Positions 53,079-61,444 of a stretch of 64,000 nucleotides of DNA are shown here, one piece after another. The translations under genes and the position numbers were made by a program. Below the pieces are notes generated by a model, which ran no database searches, had not been told where the DNA came from, and was given only the letters and a program-made list of their open reading frames with translations. Positions within the stretch are counted from its first letter, which is position 1. The number at the start of each line of letters is the position of its first letter. The DNA comes from CAYRES01 sp964423425 (GTDB taxonomy: Bacteria; Actinomycetota; Thermoleophilia; RBG-16-64-13): the NCBI GenBank assembly GCA_964423425.1, contig CAYRES010000009.1:1-64000 (forward strand), in the 5' to 3' direction.

Positions 53079-54125
53079 TCAGCCCACCACGCCCAATTCG
53101 GCCCCGCAAAGCGCACATCTTCCGTCACGGACCGAGAGAACCCGCGCACGGTTCGAGTCGCGTTGGATCACGGTGCGCTGGCACTCCGGGCACACGGTGT
53201 GCCGGGCGGCGTGATCAGGGATGTTGCTCACGTACACGAACTGAAGACCTTCCCGGCGGCCTATCTTCACCGCCTTGTCGAGCACCGCGATGGGAGTGGG
53301 GGGGAGGTACGTCAACTCGAAATCGGGCAGAAAGCGCGTCACGTGCCAAGGGGTGGCGGCGCCCAAGGCCTCCTTCACCCACAGGGCCATGGTCCTGAGA
53401 TCCTCGTCATCGTCGTTCAGGCCCGGGACGATATTCGACACGACCTCGACGTGGCATCCATGTGCCGATTTGGCCGCCACCGCGGCCTCCAGGCAGGGTG
53501 CCGGATCCTTCACCTTGCTGAGCCGCGACCAGCCCTCGGCGCCCGGTGCCTTGAGATCGAACTTGAACGCGTCGAGTACGGGGGCCACATGCTCGAGTGC
53601 CTCCCTGTTCAGGTACCCGGCGGTGATGAAGGCCGTATACAGGCCGGCCTCCTTGAACAGCGCACACACGTCGTGCACATATTCGATCCACACCACCGGG
53701 TCGTTGTAGGTGAAGGCCACTCCGGCCAGCTTGTGCCTGTGGGCCAAAGCGAGGGCATCGGCGGGAGCGACATACCCGAGCCGCTTGAGTTCCCCCTTTG
53801 TCGCACCCGCATGGGATATCTGCCAATTCTGGCATCCGGCGCACAGCACGTTGCACCCCAGCGTGCCAAGAGACAACACCCGTGTGCCCGGGTGGAAGTG
53901 GTAAAGGGGCTTCTTCTCGATCTCGTCGGAGATCACCGTGGCAGGGCGGCCGTAGACATGGCTGACCAAGGCTCCACCGCGAACACCGCGCACCCTGCAA
54001 AGGCCGTCACGGCCCTCCTCCAAGGAGCAGCCATGTGGACAGAGCCGGCAACGGATGTTTCCACCGGGTGCTGCATCCGCAAAGAGAGCGAGGTGGCGCT
54101 CTTCGCTGGGATGGGGGGCACCCAT
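53079..54125 (-). CDS. amrS: AmmeMemoRadiSam system radical SAM enzyme AmrS
   Basis: A 348-aa radical SAM protein of the AmrS group. The N-terminal Cys-rich segment CRLCPHGCSLEEGRDGLC precedes VSHVYGRPATV. The cluster motif CNVLCAGC (CxxxCxxC, about 91-98) is in LGCNVLCAGCQNWQIS. FKFDLKAPG and WHVTRFLPDFE follow. A C-terminal zinc-ribbon (CPEC...CALC) is present. The substrate is unproven in the family, and the AmmeMemo partners are not in the window. ATG 54125 is two bases after the previous stop, so it is coupled to the inositol-phosphatase gene. Confidence 0.9.
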   Translation of the reverse strand: MGAPHPSEERHLALFADAAPGGNIRCRLCPHGCSLEEGRDGLCRVRGVRGGALVSHVYGRPATVISDEIEKKPLYHFHPGTRVLSLGTLGCNVLCAGCQNWQISHAGATKGELKRLGYVAPADALALAHRHKLAGVAFTYNDPVVWIEYVHDVCALFKEAGLYTAFITAGYLNREALEHVAPVLDAFKFDLKAPGAEGWSRLSKVKDPAPCLEAAVAAKSAHGCHVEVVSNIVPGLNDDDEDLRTMALWVKEALGAATPWHVTRFLPDFELTYLPPTPIAVLDKAVKIGRREGLQFVYVSNIPDHAARHTVCPECQRTVIQRDSNRARVLSVRDGRCALCGAELGVVG

Positions 54126-54127
54126 GG

Positions 54128-55126
54128 TCAACCACCGAGCGAGGCGGCCAGCCGCGCCATGCCGTGTTCCACCGACTCGATTATGCGCTCATGCAGCACC
54201 GGACCGGTTGATGCCACTACCGACATCTGGTGCTCGAGACCCGACCCGAGGAGAGGTCTCTCGCCGAGAGGGCGGCCGACCGCGTCGGTCACCACACAGC
54301 CGGCTTCCTCCAGTATGAGGGTGGAGGCCGCCACGTCATACGGTGAATTGTTGAGCACGTGTCCGCCGCCCACGTCGCGAAAGCGCTTCTCCACCCATGG
54401 AGCCACTTCGATCATGCGCGGGCCCACGTCGATGTAGGCGTCGAGTTGCCCGGTGAGCAGGCGGCTCATGGAGTAGGTGGCGCTACCCAGATCGAATACC
54501 CCACCGTCGACAGAGGACTGATCGATGAGATGGCCGAGGGTCTCCACGAGCTCACGGGCCGGCCTGCCACGGAAACCGATGGTCCAGAACAGGCGGGAAA
54601 GGTCCGTATTCGACGAGGGGCGAGGGGGACGAGGGGCGCCGTCCGCCCCGAAGGCCTCGGCCCCATGATCGCGATGGGCCCTGAACAGTCCACCCTCCTT
54701 GATCTCTTTCAGCACACCGTACACCACGTCACCCATTCGAGGGGTCTCTGTGCGGGCGGCCACCGCCACACTCACGCACGCCGCTTCCAAGCCGGCCACA
54801 GCAGGGCGAGTACCGTCGATAGGATCGATGATGAGCACATACGCAGCCCGGCCCCACTCCACCAGGCCCCGGTCCTCCGAGTACACGGCCACGGGTACTC
54901 CCGCATCGGCGAGAAAGGTCTCCACGAAGCGCTCAGCCTGTTCATCAATGGCGAACGTCGTGTCACCTCCGGCCGCACGCCCCGAGAGCCCCCGCGCCGC
55001 CTGCGTGCCCAGGTGGGGCAACACGATCTCGCGGAGGCGGAGGGCCAGCTCGTCGGCAAGCTCCACGATCACCGCCTCGGCGGCCGCATCGCGCTTCGAG
55101 TAACGGACCGGGACCTCTCCGCCCAC
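54128..55126 (-). CDS. Inositol monophosphatase family phosphatase
   Basis: A 332-aa Mg-dependent phosphatase of the FIG/IMPase superfamily. Motifs: TTFAIDEQAER, VYSEDRG (metal Glu), IIDPIDGTRP (DPIDGT, about 108-113) and SPYDVAASTLILEEAGCVVTD at the end. Substrates include inositol phosphate, fructose bisphosphate or PAP; this member is not assignable. GTG 55126 is chosen because GGAGG lies nine bases upstream, right after the previous stop. It is co-transcribed with the two radical SAM genes. Confidence 0.9.
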   Translation of the reverse strand: MGGEVPVRYSKRDAAAEAVIVELADELALRLREIVLPHLGTQAARGLSGRAAGGDTTFAIDEQAERFVETFLADAGVPVAVYSEDRGLVEWGRAAYVLIIDPIDGTRPAVAGLEAACVSVAVAARTETPRMGDVVYGVLKEIKEGGLFRAHRDHGAEAFGADGAPRPPRPSSNTDLSRLFWTIGFRGRPARELVETLGHLIDQSSVDGGVFDLGSATYSMSRLLTGQLDAYIDVGPRMIEVAPWVEKRFRDVGGGHVLNNSPYDVAASTLILEEAGCVVTDAVGRPLGERPLLGSGLEHQMSVVASTGPVLHERIIESVEHGMARLAASLGG

Positions 55127-55127
55127 T

Positions 55128-55817
55128 CTACGTATCCTCCCCGGCGGTGGAGGCACGAAAGTCCACGAAAGGACGCACCCGGAAGGGGACACCGAGCTCT
55201 GCGGCCACGAGCGCGGTGCGCTCCACGTCGATTCCTGGGAGGAGAATCGCTGTGGCTGTCACTCTGATGCCCGCAGCTGCCGCATCGCGGATGAACTCCT
55301 TGACTGCACAATACGCCCCGGCCACCGCGGGCCGGCAGAGGTGGTCATAAGCCGCCTCGTCGGGAGCATTGAGACTGACCGAAGTAGCCACGAGCCCGGC
55401 GCGCACGAGTTCGCCCACTACATCCCGGCCGGGATTGAGAAGCGCGGCATGGCCGTTGGTGTCGATCCGGGTGGATAGACCTCTCTCGCTGAGCCACGCG
55501 ATCAGGGCCACAACCACGTCGAGTCGAAGAGTGGGCTCGCCCAACCCCGTGAACACCACCTCCACGGGTGTGCATCGGCCCAACTCGGCCTCGAGTGCAG
55601 CAACCACCTGATCCACCCCCGGCTCCTCCTCTTCGTTCAAGTACAGATCGTATCCGTACACCTCCCACGACCAGTTGCGCAGGCAGAAGGAGCACGAGGC
55701 CGAGCAGCGGCTCGTGAGGTTCAGGTACAGATTGGGGCCACCCCAATACACGTAGGTGGGACCCGCGGCGGCATTCTCACCGCTCTGCGGGTGAGAGCGG
55801 CAACGCTTCTTCTTCAT
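55128..55817 (-). CDS. Radical SAM protein of the TatD-associated type
   Basis: A 229-aa small radical SAM protein. N-terminal GGPNLYLNLTSRCSASCSFCLRN carries CxxxCxxC (about 38-45) and matches the TatD-associated group. VFTGLGEPTLRLD and STRIDTNGH follow in family order. The product is unknown. ATG 55817 lies eight bases past TATAAT, so the mRNA is probably nearly leaderless. No tatD is next to it; instead it heads an operon with the phosphatase and AmrS. Confidence 0.85.
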   Translation of the reverse strand: MKKKRCRSHPQSGENAAAGPTYVYWGGPNLYLNLTSRCSASCSFCLRNWSWEVYGYDLYLNEEEEPGVDQVVAALEAELGRCTPVEVVFTGLGEPTLRLDVVVALIAWLSERGLSTRIDTNGHAALLNPGRDVVGELVRAGLVATSVSLNAPDEAAYDHLCRPAVAGAYCAVKEFIRDAAAAGIRVTATAILLPGIDVERTALVAAELGVPFRVRPFVDFRASTAGEDT

Positions 55818-55825
55818 GACGCTCG

Positions 55826-55831
55826 ATTATA
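55826..55831 (-). promoter_or_regulatory. -10 element of the radical SAM operon
   Basis: A perfect TATAAT on the minus strand eight bases before ATG 55817, with GAAGTTTCGCTTC (a small palindrome) just upstream. No -35 is clear. Implies a leader of one or two bases. Confidence 0.5.
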
Positions 55832-55902
55832 CAGAAGCGAAACTTCAGCGCCGCGCGCCTGTGATGTGGTCTCCACCCGAGCCCTGCGCCGAATCATTCA
55901 TG

Positions 55903-55932
55903 TGGACAGCAAATATGCAAACGTGATATTTA
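55903..55932 (+). promoter_or_regulatory. Predicted promoter of the amino acid ABC operon
   Basis: TGGACA (55903-55908) and TATTTA (55927-55932) with an 18-base spacer in the only AT-rich stretch before the substrate-binding gene. Confidence 0.45.
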
Positions 55933-56029
55933 TTACTGGTTCGCGTGCGACGGAGGGGTCGAACACAGCCGACCCGGAAGGCACACGGCCGTCGGCTACG
56001 TTCCCAACGAGAAGGGGAGATGGGAAATC

Positions 56030-56884
56030 ATGAACAAACGTCTGTTGCCTCTGGTCTTACTGCTCGTCTTGGCATTCATAGTCCTACCTCTTGCAGCGGG
56101 CTGTGGTGAGACCACAACTACCACCACTGCGGCAGCCGAAGATGATCCGGCAGCCGCGGCCGACGCGGCCATCGCGGCCATCACCCAGTCGCCCAATATC
56201 GAGACTCCTCCCACCATCAAGGAAGGCACTCTCATGGGCGGCTCCGACACCGCCTTCCCACCGTTCGAGTTCTCCGACGGCAAGGGCGGCTACATCGGTT
56301 TCGACATCGACATCCTCACGGCCGTGTGCAAGAAGATGGGTCTGGAGCTCGAAGTGGTCCCCACAGCATGGGACGGCATCATCCCGGCTCTGGTGAGTGA
56401 GCGCTTCGACGTCATCATGTCGGCTATGAGCATCACCGAGGAACGGCTCGAGCAGATCAACTTCTCCGACCCGTACTACAGGAACGACCTGGCCATCACC
56501 ACACCGGTCGACAATCCCATCGAGAACGCGGAGGGGCTGGTAGGCAAGGTAGTGGGCGTTCAGGTTGACACCACCGGCCAGTTCGCGGTCGAGGAGATCG
56601 AGGGCATCAAGGAGATCAAGAAGTACGAGAACATCATCACCGCCCTGCAGGACCTCGAAGCAGGCAGGGTGGAAGCGGTGGTGAACGACGAGCCCTCCAA
56701 CGCTTACCAGGTGAAGGACAAGGCCAACCTCGCCAACACCGGCATCATCCCGGTCGATGACGACTATGGCTTCGGCATCAAGAAGGAGAAGGAAGAGCTT
56801 CTGGCCGCCATCAACCAGGCGCTTAAGGAGCTCAAGGACGAAGGCATATACGAGCTGATCCGAGTCAAGTGGTTCGGTGAGTAG
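56030..56884 (+). CDS. Polar amino acid ABC transporter substrate-binding lipoprotein
   Basis: A 284-aa family-3 solute-binding protein. Lipobox LAAGC (about 21-25), a Thr-rich linker, then GGSDTAFPPFEFSDGKGGYIGFDIDI and the DVIMSAMSITEERLEQINFSDPY signature. It captures a polar amino acid outside the membrane and delivers it to the permease at 56978. ATG 56030 is used. A stable hairpin follows it and may fix the stoichiometry between binding protein and permease. Confidence 0.94.
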   Translation: MNKRLLPLVLLLVLAFIVLPLAAGCGETTTTTTAAAEDDPAAAADAAIAAITQSPNIETPPTIKEGTLMGGSDTAFPPFEFSDGKGGYIGFDIDILTAVCKKMGLELEVVPTAWDGIIPALVSERFDVIMSAMSITEERLEQINFSDPYYRNDLAITTPVDNPIENAEGLVGKVVGVQVDTTGQFAVEEIEGIKEIKKYENIITALQDLEAGRVEAVVNDEPSNAYQVKDKANLANTGIIPVDDDYGFGIKKEKEELLAAINQALKELKDEGIYELIRVKWFGE

Positions 56885-56919
56885 TAGGTTGAGACACACG
56901 TCTCTTCCGTGAGTGCTTT

Positions 56920-56948
56920 GGGGGCCATGGCCTAGGGCCGTGGCCCCC
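56920..56948 (+). terminator. Stem-loop between substrate-binding and permease genes
   Basis: Arms 56920-56932 and 56936-56948 pair over 13 positions (one G-U) with a three-base loop. It probably is a partial terminator or 3'-end stabiliser of the binding-protein mRNA. Confidence 0.6.
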
Positions 56949-56977
56949 GCTTTCATCCCAAGCCACAGGGGACGACC

Positions 56978-57697
56978 ATGGGCCAATTGGTGCAGTACTA
57001 CTTCAACCTAGATATCCTCAGAGACACCATTCCGGAGCTCCTGAAGGCCGTCGTTGTCGTTATCGAGTTGCTCTTCTTCGGGCTCCTCTTTGCCTTCATC
57101 CTCGGCCTCATCATCTCCCTCATGCGCATATCCCGCGTGCGGGTGCTGCGCTGGCTCGCAGCCATCTACATCGACTTCTTCCGCGGCCTCCCGCTACTGC
57201 TCCTCCTCACCTTCATCTACTACGGACTCGGGCTGGTGGGTGCGCAGATCGGCTGGCGCTTCCTCATCCTCGATCCCATCCCTGCAGCCGTCCTCGGACT
57301 CACTCTCTGCTATGCAGCGTACTCCGCCGAGATCTTCCGGGCCGGCATCGAATCCATTCACCACGGGCAGCTGGAAGCAGCCCGCTCTCTCGGCATGACC
57401 TATGGTCAGGCCATGCGCTACATCATCCTGCCGCAGGCGGTGAGAATAGTCGTGCCTCCTCTCACCAACGAACTCATCGCCATGATCAAGGATACTGCGC
57501 TCGCTTCTGTCATCACCACCCCAGAGATCCTGTTCCGTGCCCGTGAGATAATGGGTGTCCGGGCCAACCCCACACCTCTCACGGCAGCCGCTATCGTCTA
57601 CCTTGTCTTCACCCTACCCCTCATCAGAGTAGCGGCCCGGTTGGAACGCGGTAAGGGAAGGGGCCAAGAGAAGGGCAGTGCACGGGCGGGCCAATAG
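56978..57697 (+). CDS. Polar amino acid ABC transporter permease
   Basis: A 239-aa HisM/GlnP-type membrane subunit. It has about five hydrophobic segments, with the family signature YIDFFRGLPLLLLL near residue 65. The ATPase-coupling EAA loop ESIHHGQLEAARSLGMTYGQAMRYIILPQA lies near 127-155. It follows the binding protein in the operon. A single permease type suggests a homodimer. Confidence 0.94.
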   Translation: MGQLVQYYFNLDILRDTIPELLKAVVVVIELLFFGLLFAFILGLIISLMRISRVRVLRWLAAIYIDFFRGLPLLLLLTFIYYGLGLVGAQIGWRFLILDPIPAAVLGLTLCYAAYSAEIFRAGIESIHHGQLEAARSLGMTYGQAMRYIILPQAVRIVVPPLTNELIAMIKDTALASVITTPEILFRAREIMGVRANPTPLTAAAIVYLVFTLPLIRVAARLERGKGRGQEKGSARAGQ

Positions 57698-57722
57698 AAC
57701 GGCCGGCAGCGAGGAGACCCAC

Positions 57723-58445
57723 GTGATTAAGCTGGTAGATGTACACAAGAGCTTTGGCCAACTGCATGTACTCAACGGCATCGACATGCACGTGACCAAG
57801 GGTGAAGTGGTCGTGGTGATCGGGCCTTCCGGCAGCGGCAAATCTACCATGCTTCGCTGCATCAACGGCCTCGAGCACATCCAGAAGGGGCACATCTACA
57901 TAGAAGGCATCGACATCGCCGATCCCAAGACCAACGTGAACAAGGTGCGCCAGAAGATCGGCATGGTGTTTCAGAGCTTCAACCTCTTCCCCCATCGCAA
58001 CGTGCTGGACAACGTCAGCCTTGCTCCCATCAAGGTGCTGAAGATAAACAAGAGCGAGGCGCAAGAGATTGCCATGGAGTACCTCACCCGGGTAGGGCTG
58101 GCCGACAAGGCCAAGAACCTTCCCGATCAGCTCTCCGGGGGCCAGCAGCAGAGAGTCGCCATTGCACGCGCGCTCTCCATGAAGCCCGACATGATGCTCT
58201 TCGATGAAGTGACCTCAGCCCTCGATCCCGAGCTGGTCGCCGAAGTGCTGAACGTCATGAAGGACTTGGCCAACAGTGGCATGACCATGGTGGTGGTCAC
58301 CCACGAGATGGGCTTCGCCCGCGAGGTCGGCTCCCGACTTGTCTTCATGGACGAAGGCATCATCGTCGAAGAAGGTGATCCTCGCGAGATGATTCCCAAC
58401 CCCAAGGAGGAGCGCACCAAGAAGTTCCTGGGGATGGTGCTCTAG
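57723..58445 (+). CDS. Polar amino acid ABC transporter ATP-binding protein (GlnQ type)
   Basis: A 240-aa ATPase. Walker A GPSGSGKST (about 35-43), Q-loop VFQSFNLFPH, signature LSGGQQQR (about 138-145), Walker B MLFDEVTSALDPE and the switch VTHEM. GTG 57723 has GAGGAG upstream; the longer frame from 57678 overlaps the permease end. Completes the importer. Confidence 0.96.
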   Translation: MIKLVDVHKSFGQLHVLNGIDMHVTKGEVVVVIGPSGSGKSTMLRCINGLEHIQKGHIYIEGIDIADPKTNVNKVRQKIGMVFQSFNLFPHRNVLDNVSLAPIKVLKINKSEAQEIAMEYLTRVGLADKAKNLPDQLSGGQQQRVAIARALSMKPDMMLFDEVTSALDPELVAEVLNVMKDLANSGMTMVVVTHEMGFAREVGSRLVFMDEGIIVEEGDPREMIPNPKEERTKKFLGMVL

Positions 58446-58536
58446 CCCGCGACGCGAAATCTGCCTTAGATCGCTACTTCAAGATAAGCATTTGCAGTCC
58501 TGAACCGCTGGCGAGAGGCGGGCACGCTGCCGTCGT

Positions 58537-58863
58537 CTACTGGATCGGGCGCTTGAAGTAGGCGAGCAACTTGCGCGTGTTGCCCGGATAGGCCATCTCC
58601 AGAACCTGCGTACGGGCCAGCGGCACCACGCACACCAGCTCCCAGCCCTCGAAACCGAGAGTGTTCATGACCTCCACGTCCTCGAGATCGCTCGTCACTC
58701 CCGACTTGGGATCGTCGTCCCACACGATCACGCTGAGGAACTCCCAACGAGAATAGGACAGATCGCCGGGGATCACTCCCTGTTCCACCGTCCGCGCAAC
58801 AGAGGGCGCAGAGATAGTGGCCGATTCGCGCCCTGAGTTGCCTTTACTGAGCGTTGCTTCCAT
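58537..58863 (-). CDS. DUF4177-like small protein, copy 2
   Basis: A 108-aa protein whose C-terminal 60 residues (DVEVMNTLGFEGWELVCVVPLA, then YPGNTRKLLAYFKRP) match those of its upstream neighbour. The GWELV core recalls DUF4177. Start ATG 58863 lies inside the neighbour's end (20-base overlap). No membrane segment is seen. Function unknown. Confidence 0.75.
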   Translation of the reverse strand: MEATLSKGNSGRESATISAPSVARTVEQGVIPGDLSYSRWEFLSVIVWDDDPKSGVTSDLEDVEVMNTLGFEGWELVCVVPLARTQVLEMAYPGNTRKLLAYFKRPIQ

Positions 58864-59242
58864 TTTCGATTCCTCCCCGCGGACGCCTGAAATACGCGAT
58901 GAGTTTGCGTGTGTTGCCCGGATAGCTGATGTCGAGAAGCTTGGTCTGCGCAAAGGGTACAATCACATCTACAAGCTCCCAGCCACCGTTCGTGAAGGCT
59001 TCGATGGACTCGGTGTCCTCAAGGTTACCCTTGCCCCGCCGGGGATCATCCGACCACACGACGCGGGCACAGTACTCGTAATCGGCCGCCGAGGTGAGGT
59101 GCCCCCCGTTCCCTCCGGCCGCCGCTCCTTTGACCACAGGCGGCATTTGCCGGCCGAAGTAGACGGCCGCGATACTCCCGGCGAGAAGCCCTCCGCCCAG
59201 TCCGGCGACCATAACACCGATTCGTTTCGGTGAACGTGCCAT
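58844..59242 (-). CDS. DUF4177-like small membrane-anchored protein, copy 1
   Basis: A 132-aa protein with an N-terminal membrane segment (about 8-27, VMVAGLGGGLLAGSIAAVYF). Its C-terminal domain (DTESIEAFTNGGWELVDVIVPFA, then YPGNTRKLIAYFRRP) is paralogous to the downstream gene. ATG 59242 has AGGA four bases upstream; longer frames run into non-coding sequence. Function unknown. Confidence 0.75.
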   Translation of the reverse strand: MARSPKRIGVMVAGLGGGLLAGSIAAVYFGRQMPPVVKGAAAGGNGGHLTSAADYEYCARVVWSDDPRRGKGNLEDTESIEAFTNGGWELVDVIVPFAQTKLLDISYPGNTRKLIAYFRRPRGGIENGSNAQ

Positions 59243-59297
59243 ACATCCTGTATCGGCACGATGACTCCCGCGTTGCATGGGCAAAATGCCCCATACC

Positions 59298-59666
59298 TCA
59301 AGGGACCAGCCGGCGCCACAGGCGCTCCTCGACCACCTCCACGCACTCCCAGAAGCGTTCTGCCAGAGACTCCGGCCTCCAATCACCCGAAGATGTCCTC
59401 GACCTGCCACCGGTCAGGTCTTGGGCAACTTCTCCCAGCAGGGCGGACAGTTCCTGCTTGAGCCTGTCCGGAGAGTGCGGCTCACTCACATCCTGTTGCC
59501 ACGCGGTGAGGAAGGCTTCGAGCGACGAGTACGAGTCGGTAGGGTCCGCAATCGAGTCGGAGCACAGCACCCGGTAGTAGCGCGTGAACTCCTTCTTGAA
59601 GAGAAGCCGCGCCCGGCGCCTTGTCTCCGAAGCACGGGTCAACCGCGGAAGGCCACTGTCCCCCAC
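59298..59666 (-). CDS. Helical protein of unknown function (122 aa)
   Basis: Mostly helical and charged, with no cysteines or membrane segment. GTG 59666 overlaps the end of the 157-aa gene by 28 bases, implying translational coupling. I do not recognise the family. It shares the run of minus-strand genes with the DUF4177-like pair. Confidence 0.6.
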   Translation of the reverse strand: MGDSGLPRLTRASETRRRARLLFKKEFTRYYRVLCSDSIADPTDSYSSLEAFLTAWQQDVSEPHSPDRLKQELSALLGEVAQDLTGGRSRTSSGDWRPESLAERFWECVEVVEERLWRRLVP

Positions 59667-60112
59667 GAGGGATGCGGCGGAGGGCCTATCTTGCGGGAGC
59701 GATTGCCCCGCGGGTAGTAGGAAAAAGACCCCGAGCTGTCATCGAACACGGCATCGACCTGCTCTTCGATCACACGCAGGTCCAGCCACGCCCCCCGGAA
59801 CAGCAGCTCACGCAGCCAGTAGACGAGACACTCGCCCTCGCAGCGCAAGACTGCGTCGGCGTGTTCAACCACATACTCCCCGAACGAACTGCCGGCCGCA
59901 GCGATTTCTCCCCCGGCGACAAGGCACACAAGGTCGGCCAAACCGTCTTCATCGAGGACCCCGGGGCGGACCAGCTCCAACTGTACGGCGGCCAACTCGG
60001 CTCTCTGGCTGAAGTCGACGCTGTTGAAGCCGTAGCGAAAGCTCCGAAACTCCAGCACGTAGTCCTCGCCGGAGCAGTAGTTCGAATTGGTCTGCCGGCC
60101 TTCCCGCTCCAC
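59639..60112 (-). CDS. Protein of unknown function (157 aa)
   Basis: A soluble alpha/beta-looking protein with two regularly spaced acidic segments (GVLDEDGLADLVCLVAGGE and LRVIEEQVDAVFDDSSG) and a basic C-terminus. GTG 60112 has GGGAG eight bases upstream. A predicted extended -10 promoter lies about 40 bases upstream. First gene of a four-gene minus-strand run. No recognised family. Confidence 0.6.
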   Translation of the reverse strand: MEREGRQTNSNYCSGEDYVLEFRSFRYGFNSVDFSQRAELAAVQLELVRPGVLDEDGLADLVCLVAGGEIAAAGSSFGEYVVEHADAVLRCEGECLVYWLRELLFRGAWLDLRVIEEQVDAVFDDSSGSFSYYPRGNRSRKIGPPPHPSWGTVAFRG

Positions 60113-60153
60113 GAAACCACTCCCGGGTGCGTTCGGACTTCCCGTTGCTCGGC

Positions 60154-60162
60154 ATTCTACCA
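60154..60162 (-). promoter_or_regulatory. Extended -10 promoter for the 157-aa gene
   Basis: TGG-TAGAAT on the minus strand (60162-60154). An identical element faces the other way at 60219. Confidence 0.45.
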
Positions 60163-60218
60163 GAAGCCCGCCGACTCGAAACCCAGGCCGCGGCCCCACA
60201 AGAAGTGTCCGGACCTCC

Positions 60219-60227
60219 TGGTAGAAT
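60219..60227 (+). promoter_or_regulatory. Extended -10 promoter for the exoribonuclease gene
   Basis: TGG-TAGAAT (60219-60227), the mirror image of the element at 60154-60162. Transcription would start about 47 bases before GTG 60281. Confidence 0.45.
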
Positions 60228-60280
60228 CGTTCTCAAAACGACCGGCACACAGTGCAACCGACGAAGACAAGGGGAGTGAC

Positions 60281-61360
60281 GTGGCACCAGAGCAACTCGG
60301 CTTCGATGAGAGTGGTGGCACCGCCCGCCGATCCGGCGCCACCGACTACCCCGCACGCTGCAACGAAAGGCTCTCTGTCGCCGACCTCGCTCCCGGCATG
60401 CACATCCGGCAGGTGTTTCTCGTGTCCCACAAAGAGGTACGCAGCACGAAAGCGGGTAAACCGTTCCTCCGCCTCAAGCTTTCCGATCGCACAGGAAGCG
60501 TGGAGGGCGTGGTCTGGGACAATGCGGCCACTCTCGCGCCTACATTCGCGGTTGGTGACCTCGTCGTGGCTCAGGGACGGGTGTCCGAGTACGAGGGCAG
60601 CATTCAAGTCGAGGCGTCGAACCTTGAGCTCTGCTCTGACGAGCAGGCGGATCCCAGGGACTTCCTCCCCACCACGTACAGAGACACCGGGGAACTCATG
60701 GGCTTCCTATCCTTCCACATCGAATCCATCTACGACCCCGACTACTCTCGTCTGCTCCGTTCACTCTTCGAAGACCCCGAGTTCTCAGAGAGCTTCTCCC
60801 TCGCCCCTGCAGCCAAGCAGTTCCACCACGCCTATCTTGGCGGTCTGTTAGAACACACCGTCACCGTGGCAGGGCTCTCCGATCACGTGGCGCAGCAGTA
60901 TGGCCGTGTCAACCGTGATCTCCTCATCACGGCCGCGCTCCTCCATGACGTGGGCAAGGTAAGAGAGCTCACCTATACGAAGGCTATAGACTACAGTGAC
61001 GAGGGGCGCTTCCTGGGGCACGTGATACTCGGAGTCACCCTTATCAGCGAGCGCATCGAAGCTCTCGGCGACTTCCCGGAGGAGAAGAAGCAGGAGCTTC
61101 TCCATGCCATCGTGAGCCACCACGGTGAGCTGGAGTGGGGGTCTCCCAAGAGGCCCAAGACCATCGAGGCGCTCATCCTCCACCACGTCGACAATCTCGA
61201 CGCCAAAGCCAAGGGCTTCCTCGAGATAGTAGAGGGCTCGCGAAACGCAGAGTGGACCGATCTACGTAACCTCTTCCGCAGACCACTCCATATCCCCAAG
61301 GCCGCCCATCAGGAGACCGACTTCCTGCCGCCCGCGGAAGACGACCGCAGTCTCAGCTGA
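60281..61360 (+). CDS. YhaM-like 3'-5' exoribonuclease (OB fold plus HD domain)
   Basis: A 359-aa protein with an N-terminal OB-fold nucleic-acid-binding domain (about 30-115, FLRLKLSDRTGSVEGVVWDN) and an HD domain (about 160-330). HD motifs: HHAYLGGLLEHTVTVAGLS, AALLHDVGKVREL and IVSHHGELEWGSPKRPKTIEALILHHVDNLDAK. This matches YhaM, a metal-dependent exoribonuclease. GTG 60281 has GGGGAG upstream; the much longer frame upstream is not coding. Confidence 0.9.
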   Translation: MAPEQLGFDESGGTARRSGATDYPARCNERLSVADLAPGMHIRQVFLVSHKEVRSTKAGKPFLRLKLSDRTGSVEGVVWDNAATLAPTFAVGDLVVAQGRVSEYEGSIQVEASNLELCSDEQADPRDFLPTTYRDTGELMGFLSFHIESIYDPDYSRLLRSLFEDPEFSESFSLAPAAKQFHHAYLGGLLEHTVTVAGLSDHVAQQYGRVNRDLLITAALLHDVGKVRELTYTKAIDYSDEGRFLGHVILGVTLISERIEALGDFPEEKKQELLHAIVSHHGELEWGSPKRPKTIEALILHHVDNLDAKAKGFLEIVEGSRNAEWTDLRNLFRRPLHIPKAAHQETDFLPPAEDDRSLS

Positions 61361-61397
61361 CCAACGCCTCCCCGGGGCGTCTCTGGGCCAATGGGGC

Positions 61398-61436
61398 GCC
61401 GGCGCTTCCCGAAGACAGGGGTGCCGGCGCTTCCCG
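61398..61436. repeat. 14-bp direct repeat between two convergent genes
   Basis: Two exact copies at 61398-61411 and 61423-61436, each containing a self-complementary GCGC/GGCGC core. They lie in the 84-base gap between the exoribonuclease gene and the convergent acidic-protein gene. Confidence 0.5.
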
Positions 61437-61444
61437 CTGAGGTG

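Noticed and set aside
53163..54437. 424-aa open frame opposite amrS
   Set aside because: Shadow of amrS and the phosphatase gene.
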